From positions 1 through 45,187 of the forward strand of contig JADKFD010000062.1 of assembly GCA_016717705.1 (NCBI GenBank): a stretch of 45,187 bases of DNA. Reading direction: 5' to 3'. The notes under the pieces were generated by a model that saw nothing but the letters and a program-made list of their open reading frames with translations, searched no databases and was not told the origin of the DNA. Below are positions 16,943 to 25,747 of the stretch, in pieces. Within the stretch, counting starts at the first letter, position 1; each line of letters starts with the position of its first letter. The DNA is from Rhodanobacteraceae bacterium. GTDB lineage: Bacteria; Pseudomonadota; Gammaproteobacteria; Xanthomonadales; SZUA-5. A program made the position numbers and the translations under genes.

Positions 16943-19140
16943 TCATTCTCCCGGGTGGTAGCTGCGCTCGATATGGCCGTCCAGCTGGGCGCGATGGAAA
17001 TAGACATCGCGCAGGGCGCCGCTGGCGTAGCGATCGGCCTGATCGTTGAAGTGTGCGGATCCGGGCACGCTGTTCAGGCCGCCGGCGGTCACTGCCTTGG
17101 CTTTGAGCGGATCGCCGAATTCGATCACGGCCACGAAACTGTTGCCGCTGGTGCCGTACCACTTGCGCGTTCCGGGATAGGCGTGCGCCTCGAACGCGGC
17201 CAGTGAGCCCCAGTCGGCCGAGCCGAACATCACCGGCGTGCTCGGTTTGGCATCGTCGAATTGCTGGACGATGTCGCCGTTGTTGCGCTGGAAGCGGTTG
17301 ATGTCGCCCCACGGCGTCTGCAGGGTGCCAAAATCGGCTTGCAGGCGGTCGACCGCGGCGGCCAGCCGCTCCAGGCGCTGCTGCGGGTCACGCTGTCCTT
17401 CATGTACCGGTACACATTCGACGTCGGCTGCGCTGGCTGCCGGCGTTGCGTATTCCAGCCAGCGTTCGCCGTAGAACATCGCGATGGAAGTCGGCACGGA
17501 CGCGGCCGACCAGCGGTAATCCCAGTCCTTGAGCAGCGCGATGGCCGGGGCCAGCTTCGGCTTCAGCAGATGCGCGGCGGGTGCCTCCTCGTAGGCCTTG
17601 AGCAGCAGCGGAATCTGGATCTCGAACTCGGGCATGGCACTGTCATAGGCGGCGCCGATCAGGCTGTCGAGGGTGAAACCCTGATGGCCGTCGAGCACGC
17701 GCATGGCGTGGATGCCGCGCGGATTCTCGGCACCGGAATCCACGTATGCCGGGAAGTCGGCCTGCTTTGGACTGTACTTGCCGGCCGCCGAGTACGGGTA
17801 GTTGTTGCTGTTGTAGACCCAGCCGTTGGGCGGATTCACCACGTTGGGAGATTCGTCGAAGGACAACAGTCCATTCCACTCGGTGGCGGGGTTGCTGCCG
17901 TCCACCGGCTTGCGCCAGTCGAACTTCGGGTCGCGGCGGGGAACGAAGTTGGAATGGAAATAGGCGATGTTGCCGTCGGCATCGGCGTACACCGTGTTGT
18001 TCGACGAGTTGGTGTGCAGCGCCATCACGCGCTTGTACTCCTCCAGGCTGCGCGCCTTGGTGCGCAGGTAAGACTGGGTCAGCGCCACCAGCGGGTTGTG
18101 CATCATCCGCACGCTGACCCACTTGCCGTCGATGGCGCGGACGATCGGGCCGCGGTGGGTGCGGTAAACGGTGAAATCGCGGGTCTGCATGCCGTTTGCC
18201 GCCCGGTAGGGGATGCTGATCGTGCTCGCCTGCAGTGGCCGCTCTTCATTGCCGACGCGGTAGGTGTGGCTGCCGTCGTCCTTCCGGGTCACCGTCTCCA
18301 GGTATTCGTCGATGTTGTCGACACTGCTGCTGGTGTGCATCCAGCCGGCTCGGTCATTGAATCCCTGGTAGACGAAGAACTGTCCCCAGGTCAGCGCGCC
18401 GTAGGCATTCAAGCCTTCTTCGCTGACCATCTGCGCCTCCTCGCGAAAGAAGAACGAGGTGTGCGGATTGATCAGCAGCAGCGCCTTGCCCGAGGCGGTG
18501 TTGGCCCCGGCGATGGCGATCCCGTTGGAGCCGGTCGGCGCCGGCGGCCGCAGTCGCTGCCCGGCGAGGGCCGGCCCGGCGCTGCTCGTGGAGCGCCCGC
18601 TACCGCCGTAGAACGCTTCGAGCTGTCCGAGGTCCACGCTCTCGATATCGCCGCCGATGCTGCCCTCGCTGAAGCTGAGTGCCATCCACGGCTCGAACCG
18701 GGTGATCACCCGTGGCTTCACGGTCGGATGGGTGTGCAGGTAGAAGTTGAGTCCGTCAGCCCAGGCGTCCATCAGTGCCTTGAGCCAGGGCTCGGCCTTG
18801 GCGTACTCGATCTTGAGTTGCGCGGGGTCGATGTAGAGCTTCATCCGGAGGTCGCGATAGATCGCAGGCGCGCCCTCCGCCTCCGCCAAGCGCCCCTGCG
18901 CGTTGATGAAATTGGTCTCGACCCGGTTGAAGTCGTCTTCCGCCTGCGCGTACATCAAACCGAACACGACGTCGGCGTCGGTTCGCGCGTACACGTGCGG
19001 CACCCCCAGTCGTCGCGAATGATGGTCACGGCGTCGGCACGTTTCTGCCACGCGGCAAGCTCGGCGCTGACCGGAGCAGCGGTCGGCAGGGAGGTACACG
19101 CGGCGAGGGCAAGCAGGACAACGAAGGCGAGCGTTTTCAA
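16943..19140 (-). CDS. Penicillin acylase-family (AHL acylase-like) lipoprotein, one frameshift
   Basis: An N-terminal nucleophile hydrolase of about 730 residues. The alpha-chain part contains VPHVYARTDADVVFGLMYAQ. The beta chain should begin at the serine of TGSNGIAIAG, the autocleavage site of the family, followed by LLINPHTSF. Members hydrolyse amide bonds of acyl-homoserine lactones, penicillins or related compounds, usually in the periplasm. The best N-terminus is MKTLAFVVLLALAAC, a lipobox signal starting with TTG at 19140. It lies one frame away from the rest; the break is a C5 run at 19003-19007 where one more base restores DDWGVPHVY. Sequence error is likely. Substrate is not predictable. 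Confidence 0.8.
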
Positions 19141-19339
19141 AGCACGGAAGGTCCAGGGCCGGTCGATGGCGAATGTACACCGCGGCTCTGGTGGGTCAAG
19201 GAGCGTCGCACCCCCGCGCAGCGGTTCTTCGGCGCGGCCCGGTCGCAAGCACGCTGTCAACGCGCCAGCGGCGCGCCGGGCTTGCGTCACCGGAGCGATT
19301 TGTCGAGCATCCCTGGCCAGTCCAGCCAAGCATCCGGCC

Positions 19340-20311
19340 GTGCAATCCGCGAAACAGGCGTTGATCCGCTGCGAAAATCTGGATCTGTTTGCGGCGCCGC
19401 CCAGCCCGCCGCCGACGCCGACCTCGGCGGAACCTGTCGCCGGCACAGACCAGGCCGGTCAACCGCAACTGCTGTTTCGCATCGGACCGGACGACCAGCT
19501 CGACCTGTTCCGGCATTCTCCGGCCGAAGTTGCCGCAACCGCGGCACGCCGTGCGCTCAAGGACCTGAGTGTCGCGCGTGTGCACGCTCAACTGGTATTG
19601 CTGCGCCGGTTGCCGGCGTACGGCAATTTTGTCGCGGACTGCGATCTTTGCGTCGAATTGATCGAGCGCCACGATGCGCGCTGGGCCGACGCCGCGCTTG
19701 CAGTTCCCTGGATCGAGTCCGAACTCTGGGCTGCGGCAACCCGCTGCCTGCAGCGCGACGCAATGTTGCTGCTGCGTCCGGCCTTGCTCGCCCTGCTCGA
19801 ACACGCAAGCCAGGTTCCTTTCGACGCAGATAACCGACACGCCCACCCGAGTTATCTCTGGCAACTGCTCGATCAGCCGGCGCAGGCCGTGGCCGCGCTG
19901 GGCTTGATCCGCTCTGGCGTGAGCAGCCGGCAGCTCTGGTCTGGCACGCCCATTTGAGCGAACAGGCGCAATTGCCCGAGCGCGTGCATGCCGACGTCGT
20001 TGAGCTGTGTCTGGCCTGGCCCGGACGCCGCCGAATCCTGGCTGAGCACCAGCCATTCCTTTGCATCGCGCTGGTCGGCCTGGTGCGATCTTGACCCTGA
20101 GCTGCCGCTGCACGCCTTTCCCGCCTGGTGCCGACTGACCCGGGCGACTGAGTTTCCGCTGCCGGCGACCGACCAGCGACTCGGCGCAAGCTTGCTGCGC
20201 AGCGCCGGGCAACTGGCTGCATGCCCGTCGGATCTGACGCTGCGCAAGGCTCTCAACAGCCTGTGTCCGGGTCTGCTGGCCGCTTTCCTGGCCGGACGCA
20301 GCGGCTACTGA
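19340..20311 (+). pseudogene. Unrecognised protein, two frame breaks
   Basis: A protein of about 320 residues can be followed across three segments. The first, with LDLFAAPPSPPP and QLVLLRRLPAYGNF, runs to about 19900. The second, GLDPLWREQPAALVWHAHL, runs to about 20025. The third, PDAAESWLSTSHSF onward, ends at TGA 20311. Breaks coincide with a GGG run at 19900-19902 and a CCC run at 20020-20022, each repaired by one base. The protein is rich in Leu, Ala and Trp, has no signal peptide and is probably helical; I know no function. The GTG at 19340 is a tentative start. It converges with vapC, overlapping it by seven bases. Confidence 0.55.
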
Positions 20312-20715
20312 GTGGCGTTCGCGCCGATCAACGGCAAGCTGCCGAAGTAGCTTCGCAAATACCCACGGTCAGCGCTGGCCAGTCGATTGGCTTGGGTAAG
20401 GGCATGGGCGCCGATGAGGAAATCCGGAACCATCGTCGTTCGCGCTCCCCCTGTTTGTCGGTACGCCGCAAATATCTGGCCCGCGGCAAACAGGGTCGCT
20501 TTGGAGGACGGCAGCAGTTCGATCGCTAGACTATCAAGCCGACGTTGCAAGTCATCGGCGCGAACAAAACAAGCCGCAAGTTCGGCAAACACCACTTCGG
20601 AAATCACCAAAGGCCCGCTCTGCGCGGCCGCAGCCAATCGCAGCAGCCACGCCTCGGCGTCTGGCTCCTGTGTGAAAATGGCCAGAATTGCCGAGGTGTC
20701 GACGGCGGTGATCAT
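20305..20715 (-). CDS. VapC-type PIN-domain ribonuclease toxin
   Basis: A 136-residue PIN protein. The acidic metal-binding residues are seen in AVDTSAILAIF, in EVVFAELAA, in VPDFLIGAHA and in LASADRGYL. Such toxins cut RNA (often tRNA or rRNA) unless bound by their antitoxin. The ATG at 20715 overlaps the vapB stop as ATGA, so the two are coupled. It matches the VapC family in length and motif order. It converges with the unknown gene at 19340-20311. Confidence 0.88.
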   Translation of the reverse strand: MITAVDTSAILAIFTQEPDAEAWLLRLAAAAQSGPLVISEVVFAELAACFVRADDLQRRLDSLAIELLPSSKATLFAAGQIFAAYRQTGGARTTMVPDFLIGAHALTQANRLASADRGYLRSYFGSLPLIGANATQ

Positions 20716-20960
20716 CCCTCGGCCGGCCCACGCATCCGTTCGAGCAATACGCCACTGCTCAGTTGCTGCGATTGCGGCGTACCGTCCGTGCGCAAACAGC
20801 CGATGGCACTGCGCATCCGGGCAATGTCGACTTCGCGCGTCGCCTTGAGGTACGGCGCGGTTTCATCAAACACCAGACGCATGCCCGGCTTCAGTCCGAG
20901 CCGCTTGCGGATGGCCAGTGGAATCGTGATCTGGCCTTTTTCAGTAAGCGTCACAGCCAT
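20712..20960 (-). CDS. AbrB/SpoVT-type antitoxin (VapB-like)
   Basis: An 82-residue protein with the swapped-hairpin DNA-binding domain: MAVTLTEKGQITIPLAIRKR then LGLKPGMRLVF. The C-terminal half (SQQLSSGVLLERMRG) should bind and neutralise the PIN toxin. The ATG at 20960 is chosen because the domain normally starts a few residues before the TEKGQ motif; a GTG at 20975 would add five residues. A promoter-like TTGACA lies upstream, and the miniature element with the group II intron begins 76 bases further up. Confidence 0.85.
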   Translation of the reverse strand: MAVTLTEKGQITIPLAIRKRLGLKPGMRLVFDETAPYLKATREVDIARMRSAIGCLRTDGTPQSQQLSSGVLLERMRGPAEG

Positions 20961-20980
20961 GACTTCTATTCCCACTACAG

Positions 20981-21018
20981 GTAAGGAAAAATGTCTTACT
21001 TCGACGCTTGACTGTCAA
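20981..21018 (-). promoter_or_regulatory. vapBC promoter with candidate operator
   Basis: On the minus strand a perfect -35 TTGACA (21013-21018) is followed after 17 bases by GACATT (20990-20995) as a weak -10. An inverted repeat GTAAG-N9-CTTAC (20981-20999) covers the -10, which suits autorepression by the AbrB-like antitoxin. Confidence 0.5.
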
Positions 21019-21546
21019 ACCCCGCTCACCCTTGCCCTAGGGACCCTCTGAAGTGCGCCGTGAGAAGGCGCAGTCCTCCAGCTGGAGAGTAGTCCAGCCC
21101 GGCAACTATTGCTCCGGCCGGTAGCAATCGAAGCGGCGACGAGAGTAATCGAGTCGCCGGAGCCTTCGGTGAAGAGGGTCGTGTAAGCGACTCGGCGAGC
21201 GAACAGGCCGTAACGCGAGTGAACGCTGTGCAGGCCCCGAAAATACCGATGCGGAAGACGACCTGGCTTCAGAACAGGGAAGACTGACATCGCAAGGGAG
21301 TTGAGCAACGAAGTCCTTGCGGTTCCGCCGGGGTAGTGGCGACGGCATGTTGGCGCAGGAGGACTGACGCAACACGGGAAGCCCCGGTCGATGGTGGTCG
21401 ACCAACGAGACGCCCGCGAGGGACAGGCTCGGTCGATTGGGGTGGCGGATGGGCTCGTAGTACCGATGAAGTCGGGTAACGCCGGTGGAGGGAAGGAGCC
21501 CTGGTTCGAGGAAGACGCTGGAAGAGGCGCGGGACAGGGGATTGGT

Positions 21547-22872
21547 GTGAACCTACAAACTCCAGAAAGTGTTCAGAAGCTTCAGAACGCGTTGCATGCC
21601 AAAGCGAAGGAAGCACCTGACTTCCGCTTCTATGCGCTGTACGACAAGGTGTATCGCGGCGACATTCTGGACTTTGCTTACCGGCTGGCCCGCAGCAACC
21701 GCGGGGCACCGGGCGTGGATGGTCAGGATTTCGTTGCCATCGAGTCGGTCGGTGTGGAGCGGTGGCTGGGTGAACTGGCACAAGCCTTGAAGGAAAAGAC
21801 GTACCGCACGCAAGCGGTGCGGCGGGTCTACATTCCCAAAGCGGACGGGAAGCAGCGGCCACTGGGTATTCCCACGGTGCGCGATCGGGTGGTGCAAACG
21901 GCGGTCGTGTTGGTACTGACGCCGATCTTCGAAGTCGATCTCGATCCGCATCAATATGCCTATCGGCCGGAACGCAGTGCCTTGGACGCGGTGCGCCACG
22001 TGCATCGGTTGCTCAACACCCGATACACCGAGGTGGTCGACGCCGATTTGAGCGACTACTTTGGCAGCGTGCCGCATGCCGAGCTGATGCGTTGCTTGGC
22101 ACGACGGATCGTCGACCGACACCTGCTGGCGCTGATCAAGCAGTGGCTGGTGATGCCGGTCGACGAAGACGACGGTCGTGGCGGCACCAAGCGCACGACG
22201 ACGGCGAAGGATGACAAGCGCGGCACGCCGCAAGGCGCGCCGATCTCGCCGTTGCTGAGTAATCTGTACCTGCGCCGCTTTCTGCTGGGATGGAAAACAC
22301 TTGGGCTGGAGCGCAAGCTGCGCGCCCAGATCGTTTCCTATGCCGATGACTTCGTCATCTTGTGTCGTGGCAGTGCGGCACGCGCCGAGGCTGCGATGCG
22401 AAGCATGATGAAGAAGCTGAAGCTGACGGTGAACGAAGCCAAGACCCACGTGCGCCGCCTACCGGCGGAACGTTTCGACTTTCTGGGCTACACCTTCGGA
22501 CGCTGCTACTCGGCGAGGACCGGGCGGGCCTACCTCGGCACCCGTCCCTCCGCCAAGAGCATCCGCAAGGTGAGCCGGAAGATCCACGAGTTGACCAGTC
22601 GCCGCACGCTGCTGCTGGACGCCGACGACCAAGTAGCCCGTCTAAACCGGATCATGACCGGTTGGGCGAACTACTTCTGTCTAGGCCCCGTCAGTCGCGC
22701 CTACACGGCACTGGATCGGCACGCGGCGAGCCGGCTGCGGCGGTGGTTGTGCCTGAAGCACAAGAAGGCTGGGGGAAGCGCGGCCCGCTTTTCCTACGAA
22801 TCCCTGTACCAAAACCTAGGGCTCGTAAGGCTTTCTACGACGACGCGCAACTTTCCGTGGGCGAAAGCATGA
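21547..22872 (+). CDS. ltrA: Group II intron reverse transcriptase/maturase
   Basis: The 441-residue protein has the reverse transcriptase blocks RPLGIPTVRDRVVQ, AYRPERSALDAV, DADLSDYFGSVPH, RGTPQGAPISPLLSNLYL and the catalytic SYADDFVILC. A maturase (X) region follows with LNRIMTGWANYF. No HNH endonuclease domain is seen after it, so mobility would rely on reverse splicing into suitable DNA. The start is a GTG at 21547 with AGGGGA six bases upstream; an upstream in-frame ATG at 21466 is less likely because the protein family begins with the NLQTPESVQKLQ type of sequence. All motifs are intact, so the intron may be active. Confidence 0.93.
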   Translation: MNLQTPESVQKLQNALHAKAKEAPDFRFYALYDKVYRGDILDFAYRLARSNRGAPGVDGQDFVAIESVGVERWLGELAQALKEKTYRTQAVRRVYIPKADGKQRPLGIPTVRDRVVQTAVVLVLTPIFEVDLDPHQYAYRPERSALDAVRHVHRLLNTRYTEVVDADLSDYFGSVPHAELMRCLARRIVDRHLLALIKQWLVMPVDEDDGRGGTKRTTTAKDDKRGTPQGAPISPLLSNLYLRRFLLGWKTLGLERKLRAQIVSYADDFVILCRGSAARAEAAMRSMMKKLKLTVNEAKTHVRRLPAERFDFLGYTFGRCYSARTGRAYLGTRPSAKSIRKVSRKIHELTSRRTLLLDADDQVARLNRIMTGWANYFCLGPVSRAYTALDRHAASRLRRWLCLKHKKAGGSAARFSYESLYQNLGLVRLSTTTRNFPWAKA

Positions 22873-22882
22873 TCGCCTCGTC

Positions 22883-22975
22883 CGAGCGCCGGATGCGGGA
22901 GATCCGCATGTCCGGTGCGACGAGCGGGGGCTGGAAACGGAACTTCACCGTCACCGCGCCAGTCCTCGACTCCAC
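22883..22975 (+). ncRNA. Group II intron domains V and VI
   Basis: Domain V starts with GAGC, contains the AGC triad, and folds as GCCGGATGCGG, loop GAGA, TCCGCATGTCCGGT. Domain VI pairs GAG-GGGG-CTGG (from 22922) with CCAGTCCTC and CTC up to 22973, leaving the 3' end CAC at the splice site. Confidence 0.8.
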
Positions 22976-23100
22976 CAAGTTCTGCGGCCGCGACGGCGGC
23001 TGAAACGGTCGCCAGCGAGGAAGTCGCCGAAGGTCATAGCTGGCGCTCTGGCCGAGGCGACTGACGATGCTGGAGGCCGTTTCAGCCCCGTCCCGAAGGG

Positions 23101-23200
23101 TTGTGGCCCATTTTGCCTGCCGCGTCGTTCCGGTCCTCGGCTTCGTAGGCCATGCTACGACCTTCGGACCGCGCCTAGCGGCAGGCAAAATGGGTCACAA
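23101..23200. repeat. Long inverted repeat within the miniature element
   Basis: Arms of 23 bases at 23101-23123 and 23178-23200 are complementary with one mismatch (core CCCATTTTGCCTGCCGC against GCGGCAGGCAAAATGGG). They would fold into a large cruciform or RNA stem near the right end of the element, a common feature of miniature transposons. Confidence 0.75.
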
Positions 23201-23237
23201 CGCGGCTCGCAGAACTTGTTCAGAGGGTCCCCTAGTC

Positions 23238-24085
23238 TCAGCGCATCGCCGAATCCAGCAGGCGCGCTGCCATCGCTGGCGGCTCCCTGAGGTAGGCATC
23301 CAGCTGTGCGATTCGGTACTCGCAAAGCAGCTTCACGTCGGTGAACGGGGCCACGTTCTCGTACTGGCGGCGTCGGAAAAACCCATCGACGGCGTCGCCG
23401 TAGCGCTGCGAGCGCTGCGTAGTTGCCCAAAGCGTTGCCGTGCCTCCTGGGTATCGACAACTATGCCGGGCGGCGTTTCTTGTCTGCGCAGACTCGCATC
23501 CGCAGACGACAGCATGGCAACGAACGCGGCTTCGAATGCCTGCTGGTTCTCGGCGCTCATCCCGGATGCGAGGGGCAGATAGGCGTTCGCATCGGTCTGG
23601 CTGAGAGCCAGTGTGGCGCATTGCTTCACATCGCGCGCGGCCAGTTCGCGCAGGGCCTGCAGTTCGACCTTGCTCCAGGCAAGGCGCGCTGCCTGGTCGC
23701 CGAAGCCAAGCCGGTCGTGGCCGATCAGCGAGAGCGCCGGGCGCATCTTCTGCAGCGTTTCGGAGAGTGATTTGCCGCGGTCCAGCTCGGCCAGCATCGT
23801 TGCGCGCAAGGCCAGGTTGTCGTCGCCATGAAACAGCTCCAGCGCCACGACCACCGGATGCGCCTGCAGTTGCGCCGCCAGTTCCTGGGTCGGGTCCAGC
23901 TTGCGCTGCACCCACTGCGTACGCAGCACACCGAGCGACAGCAGCAGGGCGGTCGAAAGCAGCACGGCAAACGCGACCAGCAATCCGCGATCGTCCAGTT
24001 CCTTGCCGTTCTGGATCAGCGCGATGACGATCACCGCCAGCAGCGCGCACGCGGGGAGGATCAGGAACGGCAACCACTCGCTCAT
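23238..24085 (-). pseudogene. Membrane-anchored unknown protein, frame breaks near the 3' end
   Basis: The protein starts MSEWLPFLILPACALLAVIV, a membrane helix, followed by a second helix (LLVAFAVLLSTALLLSLGVL) and a soluble, mostly helical part with LAELDRGKSLSETLQKMRP. The frame is lost near 23440-23446 at a GGG run and again near 23420-23430. The same protein then continues as RYGDAVDGFFRRRQYENVAP to the stop at 23238, giving about 280 residues. I do not recognise the family. Its ATG overlaps the upstream gene's TGA (ATGA), so both form one operon. It begins directly after the miniature element, which inserted just beyond its 3' end. Confidence 0.5.
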
Positions 24086-25220
24086 GCGCGCGCTCCGAAC
24101 AGACCCACGCGGTAACCCGTCGCGCGCAGACGGCGGGTCGTCTTGACGCTGAGATAGACCCAGGCGGCAATCCCGGCCAGGCACGCTCGACCAAGAACAT
24201 CAGTGCCAGTTTCGCGTTCATCGAGTACCCGAATCCGCTGCAGATCTTGAGGACGCCGCTGATGGCGTAGATCAGCACTGCGGCGGCGATGGCATAGGCG
24301 AGAAACACGGGTACGTCGGGAACGTTGCCGATGGCGCGCGCGACAAAACTGAGCGCGATGCTGATGGCCAGCGTGCGTTGCCCTTGCGCCGCGGAAGCCA
24401 GCAACTCACCCTCGTCGGCAGGCACCGGTGTCGGCTGCGTGCGTGCGCGCGATGGCGGGTCGCTGCGGTGCTGCGGCACCGCGGCAGGCGGCAGTTCGGT
24501 CGCGGCCGGCGCCGGCTCCGGCGCCCTTGGGCGCCTCCATTGGCGCCAGTTCCAGTACTGGCGGCGGTTGCGCCGACCGCACAGCGCCGATCCGCAAGTG
24601 CCGCTGGACCAGGCCAAGATAGTGCCCGCGGCGTTGTTCGAATGCGCCAGTCGGCACCTCCAGAACCGCGATCAGATTGCGCTGCGCTTGTGCATTTGCC
24701 GGATCGGGGGCGATCACCGTCGTCAGCACGATATGGATCGACGCATTCGCTGCGGTGGTCGCCCGCATCAGCGCCGAGCGCCCGCTGCTGCCGTCCACGC
24801 TGATCGTTTGCGGTGCGCCGATGCGTTCGGCGCCCGCGTGTTTCTTCTGCATCATCGCCAGCGCCGATTCGATCAGGCGCTCGTGGCCCAGGCCGCCCGC
24901 CGCAGTTGGCTTGAGCAGCAGCGACAGCACCGCGCCGCTGCCAGCTTCGGACCCGACCAGGCCCTGCGCGGATGGCCGAATGGCAAACGACGGCGGCGCG
25001 AGCAGCGCAAGATCGGGCGCCAACGCGTGGCTGGTGGCGGCGGCATTCATGGGCAAGGACAGGTTGGCGGGGCCAGCCGATGCTATCTGGCCGTCTTTGG
25101 GCTCAGGTCGCGATGCACTTCGAATTCGCCAATTGTTGCGTATCGCCCGGTGCCGATTTTGACCGGGTGCTGCGCTGCGCCGGGACCTTGTGCAGCTTGC
25201 GATCGGAAGCCTCGCGTCAC
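24082..25220 (-). pseudogene. DcrB/PsbP-like N-terminal protein with C-terminal membrane helices, three frame breaks
   Basis: Pieces in two frames join to one product of about 380 residues. The N-part reads RYATIGEFEVHRDLS, then SALMRATTAANASIHIVL, which resembles DcrB/PsbP-like domains of surface or periplasmic proteins (weak resemblance). A proline-alanine linker follows (APEPAPAATELPPA), then two or three membrane helices (FLAYAIAAAVLIYAISGVL, LALMFL) and the tail RVGLFGARA. Breaks lie at about 25097 (CCC/AAA run), 24530 (GGG run) and 24173 (CC); each is mended by one base. GTG 25220 is a tentative start. It is coupled to the gene ending at 23238. Confidence 0.45.
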
Positions 25221-25287
25221 GGCACGTCGCCAAGGCCGGGCGCGCGTACTCGCGCGAATCGCGACTATCGAAAACCCATCAGACCGC

Positions 25288-25632
25288 TCAGGGCGCCGCT
25301 ACCGGCCCCAGTTCCCGCAGCCGCGACAGTTTGAGTCCCAGGCGCACCAGTCGCCCGCGTATGGCTTGCGTCGAGCGTCCGATCAGCGCGCTCATGTCGT
25401 CCACGCTCAAGCCCTGACGTCCCAATACCAGCAGGCAGGCATCGTCCGTGGGTGTCCAATCGCCAGCGGCGTCGGTCAGGATGCCATGATCGCTCGCATA
25501 GCTCTTGACGGCATAACCGCGGCCCACTGTCTTGCGGTTTCGCGCGGCATCCCCGTTCTTTTGCTGCGCGCGCAGCCGCAACTTCTTCAAATTCCCATGG
25601 ACGACCGTACACAGACACTCTCTAGGCGGCAT
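25288..25632 (-). CDS. Small Myb/SANT-like helix-turn-helix protein
   Basis: A 114-residue basic protein. The C-terminal half contains DWTPTDDACLLVLGRQGLS, then ALIGRSTQAIRGRLVRLGLK, which looks like a Myb/SANT-type tri-helical DNA-binding unit: a tryptophan, spaced acidic residues, and a recognition helix RSTQAIRGRL. The N-terminal half is basic (KKLRLRAQQK) without known motif. It is probably a nucleoid or transcription-factor-type protein. It lies 67 bases upstream of the frame-broken membrane gene and could be in the same transcript. Start choice at 25632 is not certain. Confidence 0.6.
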   Translation of the reverse strand: MPPRECLCTVVHGNLKKLRLRAQQKNGDAARNRKTVGRGYAVKSYASDHGILTDAAGDWTPTDDACLLVLGRQGLSVDDMSALIGRSTQAIRGRLVRLGLKLSRLRELGPVAAP

Positions 25633-25747
25633 TCAAAGCTCGATGCGCATGCCGATCCAGAGCCGTTTCAACCCGTCTGACCGCAGCGCGGCGCGAGATT
25701 AGCGCCTGCGGGGGTTCACGTTTAAGCATGTAAACAACGCCAGTCGG

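Larger units (their letters stand above)
21053..22975 (+). mobile_element. Group II intron
   Basis: The 5' end reads GTGCGCC, matching the GUGYG consensus, and the 3' end reads ...TCCAC, fitting AY. Domain V lies at about 22883-22919. Exon-binding sites are visible: TTCAGA (21268-21273) is complementary to the last six exon bases TCTGAA (21047-21052), and GGGTC (21176-21180) is complementary to GACCC (21042-21046). Removing 21053-22975 joins CTCTGAA to CAAGTTCTGCG, exactly restoring the terminal repeat of the host element. Boundaries are therefore supported from both sides. An intron-encoded reverse transcriptase occupies domain IV. Confidence 0.9.
21041..23231. mobile_element. IS5-type miniature element (MITE) carrying a group II intron
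   Basis: The outer ends are inverted: left GGACCCTCTGAA (21041-21052, continuing after the intron as CAAGTTCTGCGGCCGCG from 22976) against the right end read inward from 23231, GGGACCCTCTGAACAAGT then TCTGCGAGCCGCG. Both sides are flanked by CTAG (21037-21040 and 23232-23235), a four-base target duplication as made by IS5-group transposases. Without the intron the element is only about 268 bases and encodes no transposase, so it depends on another copy. The left end has one G fewer than the right, possibly a homopolymer error. Confidence 0.75.

Noticed and set aside
17261..19338. Long open frame antisense to the acylase gene
   Set aside because: It is the reverse-frame shadow of the GC-rich acylase gene; only the part from 19340 on has its own coding character.
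21053..22975. Retron or diversity-generating element
   Set aside because: The reverse transcriptase sits inside a clear group II intron with domain V and matching exon-binding sites; no variable repeat or msr/msd structure is seen.
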